Positions 12,763 to 24,802 of a DNA stretch of 64,000 nt are shown here, piece by piece. Origin of the DNA: Meloidogyne chitwoodi. Taxonomy: Eukaryota > Nematoda > Chromadorea > Rhabditida > Meloidogynidae. A program made the translations under genes and the position numbers. The notes under the pieces are model-generated. The model saw only the letters and a program-made list of their open reading frames with translations, made no database searches and had not been told where the DNA came from. Position 1 is the stretch's first letter. Each line of letters begins with the position of its first letter. The stretch lies in contig JACZZP010000005.1 in NCBI GenBank assembly GCA_015183035.1, positions 2,418,001-2,482,000 on the forward strand. The letters are read 5' to 3'.

Positions 12763-13104
12763 TTAAATTATTAAAAAAAAAATTTAATTTGAAATTACAG
12801 AAATATTTTACCATTTGGACTGTTCGATTTACAAACATTTTATTATTGCATAAATTGCTTAATATATGATTTTTCAAAAAGTGGATAATTAAAATAATTG
12901 AATTAATCATTAAAAATGATTGATTTATTATTTCTTTTTATTTTTGGATGTCAAAGCATTCTTTGACAAATATAATTATATTTATTTTTTTTTGTTTGGT
13001 AATGCAATAATTTGAAAAAAATAGAAAAGGTGGAAAAACTTGTTTCTTAAATGGCACTTTTTTAAAATCAAAATTTAATAAAATTAATTTAAATTTTTGG
13101 CTGT

Positions 13105-13715
13105 ACTATAGTATACCGGACGCAAAATTTTGTATCAAAAGACATACCATTCGATTCGTCTCGACGAGCTGAGTCGTTTGGTACAACTCTCATGATGCGG
13201 AAATTCCTATGAACCGAGATACTGGTCCCTGAAAATCGTAAAACCATAGAGGGGAGTAAGCTCCTCTATGTGATTACCGCGGCTGCTCATAAATTGTTTT
13301 CGCTGAATTAATTATTTTGTTGTAATTATAGCTGTAGAATAACGCATGTACCAAAAAGCCAACCAGGGATGGGCTCTCACACGAAGAAGTGATAAAACAC
13401 TCCCTATAGGTCCAAGTTTGGCGTGTTTCCATCAAACTTCGATCCTTCATAACTTTGTTCATAATCGTTCAATCACGATGATTTGCATCTCATTCGATAG
13501 GTCTCGACAAGCTCTTTCGAATGAGCTATTATACACAATTTGAAATTTTCACCCCAAAAATGTGCTTACTCCCCCCTTTGGGTTTTCGAATTTTAGGGGC
13601 TTGTATCACGACTTTTAGGCATTTCCGCATCATGAGAGTAGTACCATTCGACTCAGCTAGTCGAGACGAATCGAATGGTATGTCTTTTGATACAAAATTT
13701 TGCGTCCGGTATACT
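13105..13715. mobile_element. inverted-repeat element, CCCCTATGG-core family, copy 2
   Basis: Terminal repeats begin TATACCGGACGCAAAATTTT and run about 160 bp with few mismatches, including CATTCGATTCGTCTCGAC. The core shares ATTACCGCGGCTGC, AACGCATGTACCAAAAAGCC and CCAAGTTTGGCGTGTTTCC with the copies at 4340 and 39807. Flanks are CTATAG and CTAAAG, so the target duplication is uncertain. Confidence 0.6.
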
Positions 13716-13763
13716 AAAGTATATCCAAATTTTTTAAATGAGAAATAAAAACCATTTAAATAT

Positions 13764-13898
13764 TTAGTCTTAGCAAAAGCTAAGACTTACAAAAATATAA
13801 TTTTGATTGTCCGGTATATATATAAAATTCGCAAATACTAATAAATCCATTTTGTCTAATACCTTTTTATTAAATTTAAAATTTAATACTTTGTAAAA
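13764..13898 (-). repeat. Sm-site-like hairpin element, subfamily A
   Basis: On the minus strand the order is block, variable stretch, TATTTTTGTAAG and the stem GTCTTAGCTTTTGCTAAGAC, a perfect 8-bp pairing with loop TTTT. The block on the plus strand reads TATTAAATTTAAAATTTAAT near 13869. Confidence 0.6.
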
Positions 13899-14277
13899 TT
13901 AAAAAAATTTTTGAATCACATAATTTTATTTTTGCATAATAAATAATTTTCCAAAAAGTGGAAAATTAAAATATTTAAATTTAAAAAGTGAGGTATCGAA
14001 TAATTGCCTTTGATATCGAATTTTGTATTTTTGTAAGTCAAATTATTCTTTGACTAAATTAACATATAGGTATTTAGCTATCATTATTAAAAATTAACCC
14101 TATAACTCAATAATTTAAAAAATAATCTTAGAAATCGTCAAAATTTGAATCTTTAATTAATTTATTCTTACAGAACATAAAATTTTAATTGTTGTTATTA
14201 ATTCATACTGTCCTACAGAGTCAAAAATCATAAAATTTGCAATTTTTATTTTATTTTCTAAATTTAAAAAAATTAAA

Positions 14278-14402
14278 TGCAACGTATTAAATTGTACATT
14301 TATTAAGATATTAGACATTGTTAATTGATTTATTTTTAATTGTTTTCCACTTATATATGCATTAAGTATTTTTGTAAGTCTTAGCTTTTGCTAAGATTAA
14401 GT
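14278..14402 (+). repeat. Sm-site-like hairpin element, subfamily A
   Basis: Block CAACGTATTAAATTGTACAT at 14280, variable stretch, AGTATTTTTGTAAG (14366) and stem GTCTTAGCTTTTGCTAAGAT. Three more hairpins without clear blocks are at 14024-14058 (+), 14510-14543 (-) and 14704-14738 (-). Confidence 0.6.
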
Positions 14403-14925
14403 ATGTAGATTGTTTAATAATTTTTTTAATCTTTCCTTCGTTACTATTATTCAGAAAAAAAAATTAAAAAAAAAAAGCTTTTATATTAAATAAAAGATTA
14501 TCAAGAAATTTTAGCCTAAGCAATGCTTGGCTTACAAAAATATTAATTTTTTTATAATTTATTTATTCAATTTTTAATTTATTTTTTTAGCTAATTTATT
14601 AATATATTTGATATTAAACGACTAAAATAATTTTTAGGTTGTCATTGTTTTTATGGGATATAAAGACATTAGATTATTGTCAAAAATGTTAAATCACTTT
14701 TTATTTTAGCCGAAGACATGCCTGGCTCACAAAAATATCGAACGACCTAGAAATTATCAACATATTTCATCACTACTTTGATCCATTTATATAACAGATT
14801 TATTAAACCATTTAATATTAAGCTAATATTTTAGTTTGAAAACTCTGCAAAATAATAGAAAATCAGGTTTTTTCGACATAACTCAATAGAAAAGTTTCAA
14901 TTTCATTTGATTTCTTTGTAATTAG

Positions 14926-16523
14926 TAAGGGGCGGATTTTTAGTCAAAATAAAATTGCAAAATAGTCGCCTAAAATAGTCACTAAAAATCCAAAATAGTC
15001 ACCAAAATAGTCACAAAAAAGTCACAAAAAATCAAGTTTAAAATACAAAAATGTGTATAAAAAAAATTTTTTTAATCTAAATAAGGTCAAAACAAAAAAT
15101 ACTAGTCATTTTTTTGTCATTTTTTAAATTATAAACGCAGATTAAATATTTCTCAAAATTGGCTTAGTAAAGCATTCGTTTCTTATGAAAAAATGTCAGT
15201 AAGCGACAAAGTGACAAAATGTCACAAAGAAAAAATTGACAAAATGCCAGATAAATTTTTTTTTATTTTTACTTAGGGTGTCCCATAAGTTCTGCACGTT
15301 GGTACGCCATTTTGCGTACAGTAGTCCAATTTTTACAAGTGATATACCAAATTAAAGTTCTAACTGTGCACTACAAGATGACCGAGGCACTTTTCCCAAT
15401 TTTCATTTCTGGCAGAGATATAGCGGATATCCGGGATATACCAAACTTCCTTAATCCGGATATATGTCAAAAAAATTTTTTAATTTTTTTTTAATTTATA
15501 TTAAAATTCTGCGTATTTTTATGAATAGAATGCAAAAAAATCCACAAAAAATTATGAATTTGAGTCGAGTTATGATTTTTTGAAACTTTACTGCTTTTTA
15601 CCCTAAATTTAAAAAAAAAATTGAAATTTTTTTTATTATATATAAATGTTAGCTCATTTGAAAGAGCTCGTTGAGATGAGTTGATTAAGAGCAAATCAGC
15701 TCGATTTAAAAAAATTTAAACAAAGTTATACTCAAAGGACAAAGCTTATCATAAATGATTACAGTTTTTCCAGCGCTGTTAAAATTCAACCAAATTTATT
15801 AATTTTGCTCTTAATCAACTCATCTCAACGAGCTCTTTCAAATGAGCTAACATTTATATATAATAAAAAAAATTTCAATTTTTTTTTTAAATTTAAGGTA
15901 AAAAGCAGTAAAGTTTCAAAAAATCATAACTCGACTCAAATTCATAATTTTTTGTGGATTTTTTTGCATTCTATTCATAAAAATACGCAGAATTTTAATA
16001 TAAATTAAAAAAAAATTAAAAAATTTTTTTGACATATATCCGGATTAAGGAAGTTTGGTATATCCCGGATATCCGCTATATCTCTGCCAGAAATGAAAAT
16101 TGGGAAAAGTGCTTCGGTCATCTTGTAGTGCACAGTTAGAACTTTAATTTGGTATATCACTTGTAAAAATTGGACTACTGTACGCAAAATGGCGTACCAA
16201 CGTGCAGAACTTATGGGAAACCCTAAGTAAGAAAAGTTGAAAGAAAAATTGAAAAATTGTTTAAACTTAAGAAGTTTTCCAACTTTTTATAAATTTTTCT
16301 GATTTTTAGGCATAAATATCTTGAAAAAGCACAAAAAAGTCAAAAATAATACCAAAAAGTCTAAAATAGTCAAAAAGTTATAAAAAGTCTAAAATAGTCC
16401 AAAATAGTCAAATAAAAGTCGTTCAATACTCTTCCAACCGAGCTAAAAACACGTTTTTTGAACGTTTTACGTTATGCCAATGTCGCAAAAAAAAAAGTCA
16501 TTTGACTAAAAATCCGCCCCTTA
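14926..16523. mobile_element. hAT-like element with AAAATAGTC words, host of a mariner palindrome
   Basis: Terminal repeat TAAGGGGCGGATTTTTAGTC on the left, with its complement ending CCGCCCCTTA at 16523. A perfect 8-bp target duplication GTAATTAG flanks it (14918-14925, 16524-16531). Both arms consist of repeated AAAATAGTC and AAAAGTC words. The interior is occupied by the palindrome at 15270-16229, inserted later. Confidence 0.75.
15270..16229. mobile_element. near-perfect ~960-bp palindrome, mariner-like foldback element
   Basis: The arms 15270-15698 and 15802-16229 are almost identical inverted copies around a ~100-bp spacer. The ends read TACTTAGGGTGTCCCATAAG on the left and, on the reverse strand at the right, TACTTAGGGTTTCCCATAAG. 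The terminus style and flanking TA suggest Tc1/mariner. Open frames in the arms appear as mirrored pairs differing by one residue, so they are not host genes. The near identity points to recent insertion or arm conversion. Confidence 0.7.
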
Positions 16524-16943
16524 GTAATTAGTTTTAATGAATAAAATAACATTTTTATTTGATTCTATTATTACCTTCCATTCATAAAAAGAACTAGGTA
16601 AAAATAATTTTTTGAAGGATTAATTTTTAATTTGGAACCCAGCCAAGATTGTGCAAAGACCAATTTTGCCAAGTCAAATAATTGAAATTTTTTAAATTAT
16701 TTTTATTTATTCTTAGTTAGATAAAAAACAATACAAAAAACAAATTTTTTTCGAATTTTTCAAAAATTAGAAAAAATATCTCCTTTTTAATTTAATTTTA
16801 GAATACTAACCTTAAACTAACTTAACCTTATTTTTTAATCAAAAATTTTCTAACAAAAAATTTTTTTAGTCATTCATTTTTCAAATACAAAGGAGTGTTT
16901 TTTAATTAAGAAGAAGAGGTAAAAACATTTTAAATTTAAATAT

Positions 16944-17629
16944 TTACTCTTCTTCTTCCTCTTCTTCTTCGCCTTCATCATCTTCACCTCCATCGTCATC
17001 ATCATCTTGATCATCGCCCTCAGCTCCGCCTAAATTTTTAAATTTAATTTTTTATATCAATATTTAGTAGCTTAATGCCCTCATCCCCCTCCACTGATTT
17101 TGAACATTTTGTCCAATAAATTCCAAAATTTATTTAAAAATATATTTATTTACCAGCATCATCATCATCGTCTTCATCATCATCTAATACTTCATCATCA
17201 TCTTCCTCTTCATCAACAGCCCCACTTTCAGCATCACTCTCATCACCCCCATCTTCACTGCCTGCCAATTTGTTATCTTCAACAATTTTTTTCGTTAATT
17301 TTGGTTCTGCAGAAATTGCTTCATTATCGGCGTCTTCTGATGCTTTTTCTTTAGCTGCTTTAATTTATTAAAATTTAATTTAAAACTAATCATTTATTTT
17401 TTTTGTTAAAAAACCTTTTAAATTATTTTCTGTTTTTGCCAAATCATTTTTTGCTATCTTAAAGAAAAAAAAATAATTTTTAAAGAAAATTAAAATTAAA
17501 AAAAACCTCTCCATTATCAACTTTTTTTGTTTTATTTGCAATAATTCCGTCATCATTGCCATTTTCTTCTCCAGCATGAGCCCGCTTTTGTGGCTGTGCT
17601 GGTTTCTGTTCTGCATTTGTTGCGCTCAT
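16944..17629 (-). CDS. acidic, prothymosin-like nuclear protein
   Basis: Four exons: 17629-17507, 17457-17415, 17357-17154 and 17029-16944, in phase, 151 residues. The start MSATNAEQKPAQPQKRAHAG is followed by a basic KTKK patch, an alanine/lysine/glutamate stretch, then long runs of Asp and Glu (DEEEDDDEVLDDDEDDDDD) and a final run of eight Glu before TAA. Composition and layout fit prothymosin/parathymosin-like histone-binding proteins or another acidic chaperone. That is inference from composition only, because acidic tails evolve convergently. The poly-His frame on the opposite strand is the antisense of the acidic codons. Confidence 0.65.
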
Positions 17630-20600
17630 TTTTAAAATTGATGAAAATTAAAATAGTTAATTAATTTAAATTAGTGTTGAATCTCCAACAAAAATAAAAT
17701 TTTAGTTGAAATAAGTTGCTTAAAAAACTAAAAGTTGAATAAAAAAATTAATTTAATTTTTAATAAAATTATTCGCTATTTATTCAATAAGAAAAATGTA
17801 AACTGGAAAAATGCTAATCCATTTAATTGCTGCGATTAAATGGGATGTTATGCAAGAGAAGAAAAATAGAGAAAAATAGAAAAAGAGAGAGAAGAGAGAA
17901 AAAAAAAATGGCTGAAAAAATAAAATTGTGTTTGAATAAATGGCGGGTGAAATGGTTATTTTATTGGATGTTGGCCAATTTGAAAGAAAAATGTGAAGAA
18001 AAAAGAGAGAAAAAAGGTTTTGATTGGAAAAATGAGAGAAATATATTTATTTAACACAACAAAATTTAAAGTTAGGTTGATTTTTATTTTTATCCAAGAC
18101 ATTAAAAATTTGAAAACAAAAAATAACTAAGAAATAGGGTCTGATATTAATGATTGGGTAATTTTTTATAAAAAAAGATTCTCCTCTTTTATTTCTTCAC
18201 AAAGTTCCCCCCTTATTTCGCCTTTAACAACTAAAAAAGGGAAGAAATTAGTCCTGATTATTAGAGTCTAAAAATCATTAAATTTTTCTTTTTTAAGTAA
18301 ACATGAAAATTTCAAAATTCGCAACAAATACAGGTTACAAAAACACGAGGAAATATTTTGGTTCCGAGTCTTGAAAAATTTTTTTCGCATTCATGCTATG
18401 GCAATATAAAAAAGTGTTCTTCCCAATGCCACAAGCATTGACAGGCATATATTTTAGAAAAAGAAAAAAAATAAAAATAAGAGAAAGAAGGTTACAATAA
18501 GCCCTCTAAGCAAGTGTTTGCCTCAATAAGTATCGCCCCATATATTCGCTTTTATTTTTTTATTTTTCTGTATTTCTCTTTTCTATTGCTATGGGTAAAT
18601 TGAGATGCTGAAAAGAATATTTAAAAGGGATAAAAATAAAAAAAATAGTTAAAAGATCACCCGTAAGAAGATCAAAAAAATCTATTTTTTAAATATTTTC
18701 TTTTCATTTTTGAGTCTGTTAAAAAATAAATTTTCGCAGTTTTAAATTATATTTTAGTTATTGAAGGTGATCTTTTGGATTGACTTTTTTGTATTTTAGT
18801 CAAAGAAAAAAGGAGACATTTGTGCAGTAATATTTTATATTTAAGTTTGCGGATTCGGAAAATTTAATATTTGGGAATTCTAAAATGCCAAATATACGCA
18901 AAGCATATTCACATGTTATCAAGTGAAAAAAGAGGTTTATTAACAAAATAAGCTAAAAATAAATAATTTAGTGTTATTTTGTCAATTCATCAAAATCAAA
19001 CTTGGAAATTTTCTAAAAATCTTTTTAAAAAGTTAGTTATAAAACAAGACGATTGTCGACGTTGTCTTGTCGACGAAAAGCTTCGTTTTGACAAGAGAAA
19101 ATTTTTAACATTAAAATTTGAGAGAGACATACTCTCACATATATAAAGGGAAAATAAAGGGGAATGAAGAGAAAGGCCTTCAATCGAGAAAAAAGGGCTT
19201 CTTTTTCGTTTTTCATCGTAGAAAATAAAATTCTATCCCCATTGCTGAGTCTTGGAGAGTAAAAAAAAAAAGAAAGCTGCATTTTTATATAATGGAGGCT
19301 TTGTGGGTATAAATTGGAGAGAAGGAAAGCGCTCACTACTGTTGGAATACTAAATTGAAAATATAAAGAGAGACTCTACTGCTATGGACTAAAATAGGAG
19401 TATCTTGCGTTGTTGGCTTGCTTCCTCCAATGTACTTTTGCCCTCGAAAATAGAAATTGCGGAGGAAAAATGCGGACATAATTTGAGGTAAAACATTTTT
19501 GCGGACAAATTTTGCGGATTAAATTATCAAAGTTTAGAAGATTTGAAAATATTAAACAAAATTATAATTTAATATAAAAAAATTTTTTAATAGAAAAAAC
19601 GATTAATCAAAAAATAAAAATAAAATTTTAGCCAATAATTTTTGCTTTATTGGTAATTAATTTAATAAAAAACGAGCTTTTAAAATTAACTTCGTATTTG
19701 CCCCTAATAAAGTACATGAGAGTATAAACAAGAGATTTTTGCATAAAAAAGTAAAGAAAAATGTCCGCAAATATTTTGTGAAGAAGAAATTTTCTCATTG
19801 AGAGTGTAAGGCTATCCCTCATGTGAATAAAAAAACTGTTCAATTGTTTTGACCTAAATTCAAATTAGTTAGTTGAATTTTTGGACATTTAGTCAGGCAA
19901 TATTTCAATTATAAAAAATTTTATAAAACTTTTTTATAATAAAAACAGAACAAAAAATTGTCCGCAAATTTTGTCCGCAAAAATATCAGTAGTTATATTA
20001 AACGAAGGTTTTGGGCGAAATGAAATAAATATTATAAAAAAGTATGGCGATGAATGTGTCACACACAGCACCGACAACAACCTCTCAAAAATATAAAAAT
20101 TTGTTCTCTGTGGTGAAAATAGTAGTAGAGATTTGGTCGTCGCGAAGAGAAGACCGCGGCGAAGTAAAAAGAGTGTGTCCCCCACAAGTCCAGCGCATTT
20201 TGTTTCACAACAATTCTCTCTCTTACTCTAGTATTCTTTAGTATTTTTTTCTTTTTCTATAACTATAATAGTTACTCTAAATATCCATTTTCCATCTCTT
20301 TTTTCTCTTCAAATTTTTTAAATTAAATGGGTTATATTTCGGCGCATACTTTTGGAAATTAAAAAACTCATGTCAGAAAAAATTTATTTATAAAAAAATA
20401 GAGTAAAAAATCACTAAATAAATTATTTGTTAGAAACAGCCTGTATCGTTAATTTAAAGTATGGATGTTTTAGTCAGAGAATTATTAGTCGTGTACTGAA
20501 CTGTCGTATTTTGCCTGTTGTACCGAAATGTCGCTTACCAGAAGTTGTTTTTCATAAATTTTTTTATGGATATGTTTTCATTTCGTTTCATTTTGTCGAA

Positions 20601-20719
20601 TTCAAAATATCATTCGAAAAGTTGTTTTATTTTTTATTTCGTTTTTTTTTGTAATTTATTTTCCCTTATATTTTAAATTAATTTTACTAAGGTTATTTAA
20701 TTTCTTTTATCTATTAAAT
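17630..20719. other. intergenic stretch, no supported gene
   Basis: I see no exon with homology. A minus-strand frame of 99 codons at 19037-19336 has no signal peptide, domain or splice support and is probably chance. An inverted-repeat element with TTGCGGAC motifs lies at ~19490-19988. The purine-rich stretch at 17830-18050 may belong to the upstream region of the acidic-protein gene, and 20040-20350 to that of the hydrolase gene. Confidence 0.4.
19490..19988. mobile_element. inverted-repeat element with TTGCGGAC motifs
   Basis: TTTTTGCGGACAAATTTTGC near 19497 is repeated inverted as GTCCGCAAATTTTGTCCGC near 19960. The ends are poorly defined and no transposase is visible. Confidence 0.45.
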
Positions 20720-22135
20720 ATGGATAACTCTTCAATAACACCGCCAGAGTTGATAGAAATTGATAACGAAAAAATAGCTACACGTCATCGAAATGGAAAC
20801 AATCCAGATGTATTTTGGTTAGGAGGTTATCGTTCAAATATGCTTGGAACAAAAGCACAAGCTTTAGATTGCTGGGCAGAAAAGAAAAATATTTCATTTA
20901 CTCGACATGATTATTCGGGTTTAAAATTAACTTAATTTTTATAATTTTTTCTTAAAAAATATTTGATTCTAGTGGAGCAGTGTTTGACTTTTTTGCGGAC
21001 TAATTTTGCGGACATTTTTTCTTTCATAAAAAAGTCCGCAAAATTAAAAAAGAATCTGCAAAAACGCCATCTACTTTTAATTAAAATTAAATATTTTTAT
21101 TTATTTAAGGACATGGTGAGTCTACGGGCAAATATTTTGAAGGAACAATTTCCAAATGGGTGTCTCAAAGTTTAACAGTTTTTTCTCGTTTTGCTAAAAA
21201 TAACAAACAAATATTAATTGGTTCATCGTTGGGAGGCTGGATTGCTCTTAGAATGGTTAAAGAATTAAATAAAAAGGTTTTTTTAATTTTTAAATTTTTA
21301 AATTTTTTAAAATTTAGCCTCCTTTTCCCATTGCTGGTTTATTGTTAATTGCTCCAGCACCAGATTTTACAAAAGAATTGATTGAACCCAGACTTACTGT
21401 TGAAGATCGTGAAAGTTTAAAAACAAAAGGATTTTTTGATGAAAAGTCTGAGTATTTTGAAGAAAATATTTGGCGATTGGAGACACTTGAAGTAAGCAAA
21501 CGTTTAACGAACATCTCACACTACGAAATTTAAAAGAAAATCAAAAAAAATTTTGAATTTTTTAAAATTTTATTTTCTAATTTTTGGGTGGTAACCAGGG
21601 CTGAGTCGAAATTGGAAAAAAGTCGAAATCGAAATTCCTTCGAAATCGAAATTTTTTAATTTCGCGAAATCGAAATAATTCGAAAGAAAAACCTCGAAAT
21701 TTCGGTTTTCGAAATCGAAATTTCGTCTCAGCCCTGGTGGTAACCTGTCCAACTTCTTAGGATATTTATTTTTTAAATTAAAAATATATATTTAGGATGC
21801 CGAAAAGAATAATCTTGTTTTGTCTTCAAATTTTAATCCAAATTGTCCAGTACATATAATTTATGGTTTAAAAGACACTTCTGTTCCACTAAAATTGGTT
21901 GATAAATTAATTAGTGTATTACCAACTGAAAGTGTTGTTAAAACAATTATTGAAGATGGAGATCATCAACTTTCACGACCTGAGGTTTTTTAATTAAAAA
22001 GAGAATGTCTTTGAGAAAATAAACAATTAGCTATTTTATTAATCTTAAAATTGAAAAAATTAAAAAAATCAAATTTAGGATATCAAATTAATTCTACGTT
22101 CTTTGGATGATTTGATTGCTAAAGAAGGTGTTTAA
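20720..22135 (+). CDS. alpha/beta hydrolase, ABHD10-like (serine thioesterase/esterase)
   Basis: Five exons: 20720-20918, 21110-21276, 21318-21491, 21796-21984 and 22079-22135, in phase, 261 residues. The N-terminal FWLGGYRSNMLGTKAQAL matches the oxyanion strand region of ABHD10 and its bacterial relatives, followed by HDYSGHGES. The nucleophile elbow GSSLGGW places Ser at about 106. The acid is Asp ~207 in YGLKDTSVP and the His is ~237 in GDHQLS, so the catalytic triad is complete. ABHD10 is a mitochondrial depalmitoylase and glucuronide esterase in mammals; the substrate here is unknown. No clear targeting peptide precedes the fold. AATAAA is at 22227. Intron 1 holds TTGCGGAC motifs (20988-21055) and intron 3 a 141-bp hAT element. 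Confidence 0.85.
21596..21736. mobile_element. hAT miniature element with CGAAAT words
   Basis: The element starts CAGGGCTGAGTCGAAATTGG and ends CTCAGCCCTG, flanked by a perfect 8-bp duplication GTGGTAAC (21588-21595 and 21737-21744). The interior consists of TCGAAATCGAAAT-type words. It sits in intron 3 of the hydrolase gene. Confidence 0.8.
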
Positions 22136-22300
22136 AAAATTGAGAAAAGTTGACTGCATAATTTATTATTAAACATTGCATTTATGTTTTTTAGTGTTTA
22201 TTTATAATTTTGGTTTATTTGGCCTGAATAAAAAAAGTTTTCAATCTAAATTGTTTATAAAATTTAATTCTTTGTAAGAAATAAATAAATGTTAAAAAAA

Positions 22301-22430
22301 TTAGTCTTAGCGAAAGTAAGACTTACAAAAATATATAATGTCGTATGAAAACGTATTACACTTAAATCACAATAAATTAATGTCTCATATATCCTTTTAT
22401 TAAATTTACAATTTAATATTTTATAAATTA
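22301..22430 (-). repeat. Sm-site-like hairpin element, subfamily A
   Basis: The plus strand reads TTAGTCTTAGCGAAAGTAAG, then ACTTACAAAAATA, a variable stretch, and the conserved block TTTTATTAAATTTACAATTT near 22396. Confidence 0.55.
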
Positions 22431-22520
22431 ACTAATATCAGCTAATGAAACGAAATTTTTCTTATTTGATAAAAAAATAAAATGTTCTTATACAAAATTA
22501 TTTTAAAAAATATATAAAAA

Positions 22521-22665
22521 TTTTAGCCTAAGCAATGCTTGGCTTACAAAAAATATATTAGTCCAAAGTACTGTCAACAGCAACATAAAATTGTAATATA
22601 AATTTATATAAAATATTTTTTCAAAAATTCGATATTATTTAAATAAAATTCAAAAATTTAGGTAA
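22521..22665 (-). repeat. Sm-site-like hairpin element, subfamily B
   Basis: Stem AGCCTAAGCAATGCTTGGCT, then TACAAAAAATA, a variable stretch and the block ATTCGATATTATTTAAATAA near 22628. The same block follows the hairpins at 1047 and 36541. Confidence 0.55.
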
Positions 22666-24686
22666 ACTTTGATTGCTTTAAAATATTTAGAAACCTTTGC
22701 AAACATACTCATATTCTTCTCCGAAAATCTACAACAAAATAAAAATTTTTCATTATTTTTAAAAAATTTTCTGTTTTGCTAGCAAATGTTTGCAAATATG
22801 TTAACAAATTATTATTTTATTTTTTCGGTATAACAATCATACATGGAAAAGTTTTTTTTAATTCAAAAATTGTGTTGATTTTATGCCTCCAAAATAAATT
22901 AATTAAAAAAATTTTCTAATAAAAGTTGCTAACAATTGACAGCAAAACGGAGCACTTTTTATTTTTAAGGGTTTGAGAAAGACAATTTTAATAATTAAAT
23001 ATACCTAATTGTAAAAATGTTAAAAAATTTAGTCTTAGCAAATTTAAGAGTTCAAAAATAAAACAACACCGAAATTATTATGAAATAGCACTACAATTAA
23101 ATCAATTAACTTTGAAATTAAATTGTTTGTTTACATCCGCTAATGAAAAGAAGAATTTATTTTTCTCATTTTGTATAAACATTTTTCAAACAGAAAAGAA
23201 AAATAAAAAAGCACATCTAAAAAATTACTTAAAAAAATACAAAGAAATTTTAGCCTAAGGAATGCTTGGCTTACAAAAATAAAAAAAGAATGCGAATGAA
23301 AAAAATAACTATTAAATCCATTGTGTCTAATATCCTTTATTAAATTTAAAATTTAATACTATACTAACTAAAATTTTGTGGAGCATATTTTAATAGTACA
23401 TAACTAGTTTACCTCCACAATTTTTAAAAAATGTGGGGAAACTTAGATAATTACATAAATGAGCTTACTCCCCCCTATGGTTTATGGATTTCAAATTTGC
23501 TCAAGAATTTCCATACTTTGTAATCATTCGATTCAGTTAGCTTGATGAATGTCGAATAGTAACTCTTAAATGTTTTTCTTCGCTACAATATTCATAAAAA
23601 ATTGTTGACATAAACTAGATGACGCGCCGAAATTTACTGATCGTTAGTTGCTGCTCAAAGCTTCTGGACTCAAACTTCTGGTTTTTCAAGAAATGAATAA
23701 GAATTAATAACAAAATTGTTAAATAAATTATGTTACTTGTTTCCCTTTAAATAGAATAATTCTTTTTTGAACTTTGCGGACAACGCAACTTTCGGTCTAC
23801 AAGTTTCCCTTCACTAACAGCTAGATTAGTACAAATTAAATATTTAAACAAATTTAAATTAAATGAAAATTTAGCCTAAGAAAATCTTGGCTTACAAAAA
23901 TATCATATCATTATTTTAACAAACGGTTATCCAATTTTTATTACGCTAAATTATGTATAAATACAACAATTAAATAAAATAATTAATATTTATTAAAAAC
24001 AAGGGAAATGAGTCCTTTTCTTAGGCGTAAAAGATTAAGCGAATTTAACGAAATAATTAGTCTTTCTTATTTTTAGGAAATTTATTAAAATTAAGGTTGT
24101 TTTGTTTTAATATATTGTTAGAGAAGTAGAGTGCCCAAATTTGTTAGAGTAACTAAAACATAGAAAACATTAAAATAAATATTCCGTTTAACGTATTTTC
24201 AAGTAATAAACCTCTCAAAATTAGCCTTCTAAATTTCGTGCCACAAGACATTTCATCTCAACGGCAAAAAAAACCACATTTCGTTCGCACGAGTCAACGT
24301 TTTTTACCATTGGGACGAACTGTCTGATAATTTTTGTGACGAAATGTTAGGAAACGCTAAAATATATTTGAAGCAGTAGACATTTAAATCTAAAATTTAA
24401 AAAAGAGATTAACTTAAAAGGTGATAGGTAAAATTGTTTTTGAAATGGCTAAAATTGTGAGAAAAAAATAATAAAAAGATTAACATTTTTATCATTTTAA
24501 AATTATGATTCTCAAAAAAAGTTAAGTCCTTTAGTGATAAGATAAAATTTTAAAATCATTTTAAAAACAATATTCAAATTCCTCAAAATTGAGGGGAAAA
24601 TTGACAAACAATTCAAGTGTTAATTATGTAAATAATCTAGACAATTCTTTTTTGCCTTTTTGTGGACCACCCTAACAAAAGTTTGA

Positions 24687-24694
24687 GTATAAAA
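24687..24694 (+). promoter_or_regulatory. TATA box of the secreted-protein gene
   Basis: GAGTATAAAAGC lies about 110 bases before the ATG at 24803 and 30 bases before the CTTCGTCC stretch, the likely start region. It is the clearest core promoter in the window and suggests strong, regulated transcription. Confidence 0.55.
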
Positions 24695-24802
24695 GCAACT
24701 CAAACAATTCATTAAACATACTTCGTCCTCGTAGCCGAAGACATCTTCTCTAATTTACCTTTTTGCCTATTCCAAAAGTTCAACTAAATCAACTGTTCCA
24801 AA

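Larger units (their letters stand above)
11666..16943. other. intergenic, repeat-rich, no host gene
   Basis: No exon with homology or good coding character was found. The stretch has half of a TTGCGGAC element (~12052-12105), dispersed hairpins, the CCCCTATGG-core element at 13105-13715, and the nested pair 14926-16523 and 15270-16229. Open frames here follow inverted repeats and appear on both strands. Confidence 0.6.
22136..24802. other. intergenic with hairpins and repeat fragments
   Basis: No exon is supported. Hairpins are at 22301, 22521, 23250 and 23868 (all -), with a degenerate one near 23028. A partial CCCCTATGG-core repeat lies at 23440-23580. The last 140 bases form the promoter and 5' leader of the secreted-protein gene. 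Confidence 0.5.

Noticed and set aside
15312..16187. Mirrored pairs of 60-67 aa frames
   Set aside because: They are the two arms of one palindrome; no domain, no splice signals.
17100..17354. His-rich plus-strand frame
   Set aside because: Antisense of Asp/Glu codons in the acidic-protein gene.
19037..19336. 99-aa minus-strand frame
   Set aside because: No homology, no signal peptide, no splice support; atypical coding character.
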